Below, in pieces: positions 59,175 to 64,000 of a stretch of 64,000 nt of DNA. The first letter of the stretch is position 1. Every line of letters starts with the position of its first letter. The stretch lies in contig NZ_CP042325.1 in the NCBI RefSeq assembly GCF_007904105.1, positions 248,001 through 312,000 of the forward strand, given 5' to 3'. Source of the stretch: Corynebacterium sp. sy039 (lineage in GTDB: Bacteria > Actinomycetota > Actinomycetes > Mycobacteriales > Mycobacteriaceae). The position numbers and the translations under genes are program-made. A model generated the notes under the pieces. That model was given only the letters and a program-made list of their open reading frames with translations, searched no databases and was not told the origin of the DNA.

Positions 59175-61079
59175 ATGAGCGCAACAATAGCCATTGTTGG
59201 ACTGGGACCTCGAGGAATTTCCGTCATAGAAAGAATTGGCGCCCAACACACCACCACACCACTTCACCTCGCGCTTATCGACGACTCCCCACCCGGTCAC
59301 GGCGGCAGAATATGGGACACCGACCAAAGCTCCATTCTGTGCATGAACACCCTGGCCGCGGCAGTGACCCTCTTTACTGAACCCGGCGCTAGTGTCCAAG
59401 CACCAGTGCGAGTCGGCCCCACCATGTATGAGTGGCTCCAAGTGCTGCGCGGAGAAACCTTGACCCCTGAGGTAGATCCTGATGAGCACAAAGCCCGCCT
59501 TATTGCCCAACATCCCATCACCTGGGACATCAGTGCCTATGAACATGAGATTGCCCATACCCGTCCGGAATCCAATCCCTCACGAGCACTCTATGGGCAC
59601 TATTTGCGTTGGGTATATCAGGTGGTATGCGCCTGGTTGCCAGAGCATATCAGTGTCAGCGAACACCACTCCCGCTGTATAAAAATTAGTGCTGGGCAAG
59701 GCGCCGGGCAAGGATATGATGAACTAACTCTCGCAGATGGCACGCGTATTCACGCGCATTCTACTGTGCTTGCCCCCGGTTGGCATACCCCGGCTCTCAA
59801 CGAAACGGAACAACAGCTAGCGCAGTCAGCTGGGTTATGGATCGCGCCCGGTAGCCCAATCGAACAGCACATTGAGCGTATTCCAGATAACGCACACGTA
59901 TTGGTGCGCGGATTAGGCATGGGATTTTTTGACCTCATGGCATTGTTGAGCATTGGTCGTGGTGGACGCTTTATACCTGATGATAATGCGCGCAGTGGAT
60001 TGCGCTATCAAGCCTCCGGGCGAGAACCACAATTAGTAGTAGCTTCCGGTCGCGGCTACCCCTACCTGCCTAAAAGCGATTATGGTGGACTACCACCTAA
60101 AGCAGCGCTAACCAGATTGAAAGCAGTGATTGCTCGCCATAAAGACACCACCAGGCAGATTGATTTTGAGCATGAAGTGCTACCAGAAATTATTGCTGAC
60201 GCTCATGAGGCTTATTACCAAGTGCTCGCCAAGGAAAACCCCGCGGCTTTCTCCGGAACCTTAGCGCAAGTAATAGAAGCTATTGACGCAGAGGATGACA
60301 CCGCATTACATGGACTTATTCCCAACCCGGCTCATCGCTTCGACCTCGACCGATGGCATCACCCCTTGGCACAGATCCCAGTGCAATCCCCTCAAGAACT
60401 CACTGAGCATATCGCCCACGCCATGACCAATGACATCGCCCACGCCCAACTTGGAGCAGCAAGTGCCCTTAAAGCTGGGTTGTGGTCTATAAGTGCCTCA
60501 CGCAAACCTGCCTCCATTCTCGGCGCCCAAGGACGCTATACCTGGGCGTCGCGTAGCGGAGCATATCGGTCATTCATGGCACTCGGGCAAATGCTCGGTT
60601 CCGGACCGCCACTATTTCGCTCCCAGCAACTCCTAGCGCTTATCGACGCAGGTCTGGTCACTTTCCTTGGCGAAAAACCACAGGTAAGCGTGGTAGCAGA
60701 CGGCTTTGAGATGACAAGCCCTAGCACGCACACCCCAGTGCGAGCAGCAGTTTTGGTCGATGCATGGATGCATAGTCCAGATGTGCGTCGACAAGCAGAG
60801 CCAATGATGCTATCCCTAGGGCAGCGGGTGCGACCCTGGCAGGAGAAGAATGAGGGGCACACCATTGCCACTGGTTCGCCTGAGGTAGACGAACAAACAC
60901 GGTTGCTCATTGGAGAATCAGGCGAGCGTGATCCGCGCGTGCACTTGATTGGTATTCCCACCTATGCGCAATATCCGGACACGACAATCTCGCCTATGCC
61001 TGGCACAGATCCATTGTTATTGCAGGAAACTGATAAGGCTGCTCGTAGCGCTGTGGCTTGTGCTCAAGCTGTATTATAA
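59175..61079 (+). CDS. FAD/NAD(P)-binding protein (lysine N6-hydroxylase-like superfamily)
   Basis: The protein of about 634 residues begins MSATIAIVGLGPRGISVIERIGA, a GxGxxG dinucleotide motif of the FAD-NAD(P)-binding family. Further segments are ILCMNTLAAAVTLFTEPGASV, RALYGHYLRWVYQVVC, VLVRGLGMGFFDLMALLSIGRGGRF (second Rossmann-like motif) and a C-terminal VHLIGIPTYAQYPDTTISPMPGTDPLLLQETDKAA. The start at 59175 has AGGAG four bases upstream; the ATG at 59157 precedes it. Divergent from the importer; it probably oxidises the imported compound or its product. Confidence 0.85.
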   Translation: MSATIAIVGLGPRGISVIERIGAQHTTTPLHLALIDDSPPGHGGRIWDTDQSSILCMNTLAAAVTLFTEPGASVQAPVRVGPTMYEWLQVLRGETLTPEVDPDEHKARLIAQHPITWDISAYEHEIAHTRPESNPSRALYGHYLRWVYQVVCAWLPEHISVSEHHSRCIKISAGQGAGQGYDELTLADGTRIHAHSTVLAPGWHTPALNETEQQLAQSAGLWIAPGSPIEQHIERIPDNAHVLVRGLGMGFFDLMALLSIGRGGRFIPDDNARSGLRYQASGREPQLVVASGRGYPYLPKSDYGGLPPKAALTRLKAVIARHKDTTRQIDFEHEVLPEIIADAHEAYYQVLAKENPAAFSGTLAQVIEAIDAEDDTALHGLIPNPAHRFDLDRWHHPLAQIPVQSPQELTEHIAHAMTNDIAHAQLGAASALKAGLWSISASRKPASILGAQGRYTWASRSGAYRSFMALGQMLGSGPPLFRSQQLLALIDAGLVTFLGEKPQVSVVADGFEMTSPSTHTPVRAAVLVDAWMHSPDVRRQAEPMMLSLGQRVRPWQEKNEGHTIATGSPEVDEQTRLLIGESGERDPRVHLIGIPTYAQYPDTTISPMPGTDPLLLQETDKAARSAVACAQAVL

Positions 61080-61143
61080 AAAGCCCATGTGCTACGCTGT
61101 GGTTTTGGTAAAAGTATGAGCAATTCTTAGAAGTAGGTTAAAG

Positions 61144-61806
61144 ATGATGAAGAAAACTCGTGCCACTCTTGCGGCACTGCTGTGCACAAGCGCATTAATG
61201 CTAGGTGCCTGCTCTAACGACAACGACGGTGACACCAAAGCGCAGGAAACCACAACCGTAAAATACGATTCCGCCGACGACAAGAGCCTTGTGCGTGACA
61301 TGAACGGTCAAGAAGTAGACCGCAGCGACGCAGCCAACGCAAATGTGAGCCCAGAAGACATGAACCAAATCTCTGACGCTGGTGAATCCTTCATCATCGA
61401 CTCCGTAGGGCTAAACGTACCACTAGGCACCCTGACCTCATACAATGGTGTGATCGAGCCAGTGAATTACACCAGCGCATTCGTGGTTGCAGACTACTCA
61501 CCAGGCTACCGCAATAGCGAAGACGGTTCTGTGATCGTTGTAGCTCACGCCCTCGACGGCGCAGGCAAAGCACCAGGAAACTACGTGGTTGACCCTAACA
61601 CCGGTGCGTCACTAGCCAATATCGGTGACCGTATCGTGGTGGGCTCAAAAACCTACGAGATTACCGACCAGCGATCCATCTTAAAAGATGAAATCCCTAA
61701 CTCTGACCTCGTGTGGGCAGAAGAGCCAGGTGTTATGCACTTTATCACCTGCGTGCCACACCGCAATGAAAATCTTGTCATCACTGCGAAAGAAGTAGTG
61801 GAGTAA
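61144..61806 (+). CDS. Sortase-like lipoprotein (class E/F-like)
   Basis: The 220-residue protein has a lipoprotein signal (lipobox LGAC: TSALMLGACSN), a 40-residue acidic linker and a sortase-fold domain. The fold is recognised from DSVGLNVPLGTLTSYNGVIEP, YRNSEDGSVIVVAHALDGAG (catalytic His in VAHALD), IGDRIVVGSKTYEITD, and HFITCVPHRNENLVITAKEV with Cys in ITC and Arg in PHR. This is the His/Cys/Arg layout of a sortase, but the protein is lipid-anchored rather than held by a membrane helix. It ends 191 bp before the second surface-protein gene and has its own terminator. Confidence 0.82.
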   Translation: MMKKTRATLAALLCTSALMLGACSNDNDGDTKAQETTTVKYDSADDKSLVRDMNGQEVDRSDAANANVSPEDMNQISDAGESFIIDSVGLNVPLGTLTSYNGVIEPVNYTSAFVVADYSPGYRNSEDGSVIVVAHALDGAGKAPGNYVVDPNTGASLANIGDRIVVGSKTYEITDQRSILKDEIPNSDLVWAEEPGVMHFITCVPHRNENLVITAKEVVE

Positions 61807-61828
61807 TTCGGCATAACTGTTCGGTTCT

Positions 61829-61864
61829 AAACCCCCAAGCCATATTTGTGGTTTGGGGGTTTTG
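61829..61864 (+). terminator. Terminator of the sortase-like gene
   Basis: AACCCCCAA and TTGGGGGTT pair across a short loop, followed by TTTT, 22 bases after the stop. The following surface-protein gene must have its own promoter. Confidence 0.85.
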
Positions 61865-61907
61865 CGTTAGAAACGTGAGGCACATTTCCGGGGGTAGTCG
61901 TGTGTTT

Positions 61908-62303
61908 TTGGTATGTTTTTCGGCTGGACATTTTTATGGGGGGGGGGGCTACTCTTTAGGTGTTTTATGTTTTCTTAAGGTTTTCTAAGGAGTGTTCATG
62001 GGGAAGAAACACTGGTTGCTGCGCCGGGTAGGTGCAGTGATGATGACTACTGGATTACTATCCAGTGGTATCTGGGGAGGTGCTGGCTCTGGCTTGAGTG
62101 CGCCTGTGGTGTGGGCTCAAGAAGAGACAACAGCACCAGCGGCGGATACTGCTAGACCGAAGCAGTTGCCTGGTAAACCTGGTGAGCCTGGTTCAGCTAT
62201 TAAAAGCCTGACAGTGACAGCTGATCCTGATAACAAAGATAAAGTCGTGTTGAATGTTGACTTCGCGTTCCCTGATGACGCAAAACCAGGGGACTATGTT
62301 GAT
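61908..62303 (+). repeat. Duplicated 5' module of the surface-protein genes, copy B
   Basis: Second copy of the module at 17628-18020, same orientation. The 306 coding bases from ATG 61998 to 62303 show no visible difference. The promoter part differs by two fewer G, one fewer T before the ribosome site (TTTTCTAAGGAG) and a few substitutions (TATGTTTT for TATATTCT). Confidence 0.9.
61925..61955 (+). promoter_or_regulatory. Poly-G promoter switch of surface-protein gene B
   Basis: TGGACA (61925-61930) and TACTCT (61950-61955) flank a 19-bp spacer with 11 consecutive G (61938-61948). Two fewer G than copy A puts this copy closer to the usual 17-bp spacing, so it might be the more active promoter in this isolate. 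Inference from spacing only. Confidence 0.6.
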
Positions 62304-64000
62304 GTCATAGTGGAAACGAAAGGTAGTAAAACTCAGTCTGCTTTTCTTATATTTGATGGTGATGTGCTGCTGAAGGATCGTAAGATAGGGAAGACCATAG
62401 CTGTTGTAAGTTCTACAAGTTCTGGTTATCGTGTGACGTTGCAGCCAGAGGCTGAGGGGTTGGTCAACCGTACGGCACAGTTCACACGCACAGAGATAAT
62501 TCCCACAGTCAAGTGCGATCGTGACCCGGCGTCATTGAAATACACTGCAACAACAATTGATTCGCAGGGTAATGAGCATGTGTGGGATTTGTATACTACG
62601 ACTGAGAGATGTAAAACGAATACGAATCCTGAGCCTCGTGGCACGGGTACGATCGCGGCTATGCCTATTCCAATGATGGAATGTGGAAGGTATGGTATGG
62701 GACTGGAGTATTTTTCTGTTGCCAATGAGAAAGCTACCCAGGGTGCGGGTGTGTATGGTTTGGCGGAGGGTCGTGTGTATGTGACTCCGCCGATTGGTGA
62801 TGCTGGTGCTGCGAACGAAACCTTCCAAGACATTTATGTGCGTGTGCGTGTGGATGATGCACAAACACCCATGAAAATGACAGAACTCTCCCAGCTTCTA
62901 GAAGCTAAACTAAATGGTGATCCTCGGCTGGAGTATGAGCAGATTCAGGGTTTCGCTAATAAGAATGGTGGTTGGGAGCCTGGTGACCTAGACACGAAGT
63001 ACCCTAAGGGTACTCCTGTTCCTCCACAAGCCTATGTGTATCCACCTGATTTTGATATCGAGGGTGTGAAAGCGAAAGCACAACCAGGAACCAACGGACT
63101 AAGCGAGTCCTTTGATTGGAACAGCAAAGCAATCACCCAAAAAGACGCTATTGTTTTAGGAAAATTATTTGCGGAAGTCTATAAGGCGTGGGAGGAGTCC
63201 CATAAGCCTGAGGTAATTGGATCCAACACTGATCCTGCTAATGGCACTGTGTACGTGGATTATAAGATCCCTGGGTTGTATAAACCTGTAATCATGAAAA
63301 ACGCCTGGGGAGAGCCTGTTGCATCATTGCGAACCAATGGCAGGGTTGACTTTGATGAAGATGGTAATGCAGATTCTACTTCTGTAGGGAAAATGCTGAG
63401 TAAAAGTGCTTTATATCGGATCCGAACCTTGGGCTTTGATGTGTTTGCACCGTATTCTGGTGCTGCCAACTACAACACTATTCTGACGTATTCCACTGAT
63501 CCTGAAAGCTATAAGTCTGGTCAAGGACATATCGAAAATAGTGCGCATTATGGTTCCTGTGGCGAAGCAGATGTTGCATCGTTTGCTGCGCAGGAGGGTA
63601 TCGCTGCTGGTGATCCGTTGCCATCAAAGCCTGATACCACACCAACATCATCGTCTGCGGCACCAACCTCGTCGTCTAGTTCTTCTGTGCCATCGACTAC
63701 CTCGTCTTCTACGTCGAAGTCTGCTCCGAGTACAACTTCAATAGAACCCTCATCGACGACCTCGGCCAAGACAACAACGTCTGCTGTTGTGTCAACAACA
63801 TCGCGGGAACCTAGCACATCGGTGGTACCTGCTCCTGTGACTTCTTCTGCGGCACCTTCTCCGACAAACTCTGCAGAGAATCCATCATCAACCACGCCTG
63901 TTGACTCAACAACACCGGAGGAAACCACGACTTCTGAGAAGCCTGTGGAGTCTGAGCCGTCGTCGACATTGTCTACGCCTGTGGAATCTACTACTGCTGA
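61998..64000 (+). CDS. Giant secreted surface protein B, N-terminal part (cut by window edge)
   Basis: The frame is open from ATG 61998 (AAGGAG five bases upstream) to the window end, about 667 residues. The first 102 residues match protein A exactly. The N-terminal adhesin-like region is then a mosaic: divergent blocks (DVIVETKGSKTQSAFLIFDG) alternate with near-identical ones (VYVTPPIGDAGAANETFQDIYVRVRVD; PVPPQAYVYPPDFD). From about residue 545 a Ser/Thr/Pro-rich stalk begins, longer than in A and different in sequence. Repeats and anchor would lie beyond the window. Confidence 0.85.
   Translation, partial: MGKKHWLLRRVGAVMMTTGLLSSGIWGGAGSGLSAPVVWAQEETTAPAADTARPKQLPGKPGEPGSAIKSLTVTADPDNKDKVVLNVDFAFPDDAKPGDYVDVIVETKGSKTQSAFLIFDGDVLLKDRKIGKTIAVVSSTSSGYRVTLQPEAEGLVNRTAQFTRTEIIPTVKCDRDPASLKYTATTIDSQGNEHVWDLYTTTERCKTNTNPEPRGTGTIAAMPIPMMECGRYGMGLEYFSVANEKATQGAGVYGLAEGRVYVTPPIGDAGAANETFQDIYVRVRVDDAQTPMKMTELSQLLEAKLNGDPRLEYEQIQGFANKNGGWEPGDLDTKYPKGTPVPPQAYVYPPDFDIEGVKAKAQPGTNGLSESFDWNSKAITQKDAIVLGKLFAEVYKAWEESHKPEVIGSNTDPANGTVYVDYKIPGLYKPVIMKNAWGEPVASLRTNGRVDFDEDGNADSTSVGKMLSKSALYRIRTLGFDVFAPYSGAANYNTILTYSTDPESYKSGQGHIENSAHYGSCGEADVASFAAQEGIAAGDPLPSKPDTTPTSSSAAPTSSSSSSVPSTTSSSTSKSAPSTTSIEPSSTTSAKTTTSAVVSTTSREPSTSVVPAPVTSSAAPSPTNSAENPSSTTPVDSTTPEETTTSEKPVESEPSSTLSTPVESTTA

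Overview
The window comes from a mycolate-producing actinobacterium, almost certainly a Corynebacterium. It carries the conserved arabinogalactan/mycolate locus: glfT2, a PAP2 phosphatase, a UbiA-type prenyltransferase, two mycolyltransferases (one with C-terminal LGFP repeats as in corynebacterial PS1), a DUF732 lipoprotein, a cutinase-like lipase, fadD32, pks13 and accD4. An MmpL exporter, GTP-dependent PEPCK and actinobacterial families DUF3054 and DUF3068 lie nearby. GC content is moderate by eye. The species cannot be fixed from sequence alone.

Layout. 1-2.6 kb (minus strand): an ABC importer (binding lipoprotein, ATPase, start of permease) with a structured leader. 2.8-5.8 kb: DoxX, tyrA, a deaminase-associated protein, tadA, CsbD. 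5.96-7.2 kb: tRNA-Ser(CGA), then a decayed RhuM-like gene. 7.3-9.6 kb: an ABC exporter pair. 9.8-12.9 kb: a FecB/FecCD/FepC-type importer whose binding-protein gene is frameshifted. 13.1-16.1 kb: a queuosine group (tgt, QPTR/YhhQ transporter, gluQ). 16.2-17.6 kb: an intact IS1595-like element with perfect inverted repeats and target duplication. 17.7-23.1 kb: a giant secreted protein with eight 128-residue repeats. 23.3-40.4 kb: the cell-envelope locus. 40.4-48.3 kb (minus): pepN, DUF3054, a UPF0104-type membrane protein, MmpL, NYN protein, trmB. 48.3-49.8 kb: two unknown genes. 49.9-52.9 kb: pckG and a convergent DUF3068 gene. 53-61.1 kb: a CMD-domain fusion protein, a complete peptide/nickel-type ABC importer and a divergent FAD/NAD(P)-binding protein. 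61.1-64 kb: a sortase-like lipoprotein and the start of a second giant surface-protein gene.

The most unusual feature is the pair of giant surface-protein genes, same orientation, 44 kb apart. Each has a poly-G tract (13 G and 11 G) between a possible -35 and a possible -10 element. They share a 306-nt start of the coding region in which I see no difference, then become a mosaic of near-identical and unrelated segments. This suggests slipped-strand phase variation of promoter spacing plus gene conversion between the copies. An IS1595-like element has inserted just upstream of the first copy's promoter, and a sortase-like lipoprotein gene precedes the second. The first protein nevertheless has no LPXTG/membrane anchor.

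The glfT2-to-accD4 genes together build the envelope: galactan polymerisation, decaprenyl-phospho-ribose synthesis, fatty-acid activation, mycolic condensation, and mycolate transfer to trehalose and arabinogalactan, with the MmpL protein as likely trehalose monomycolate exporter.
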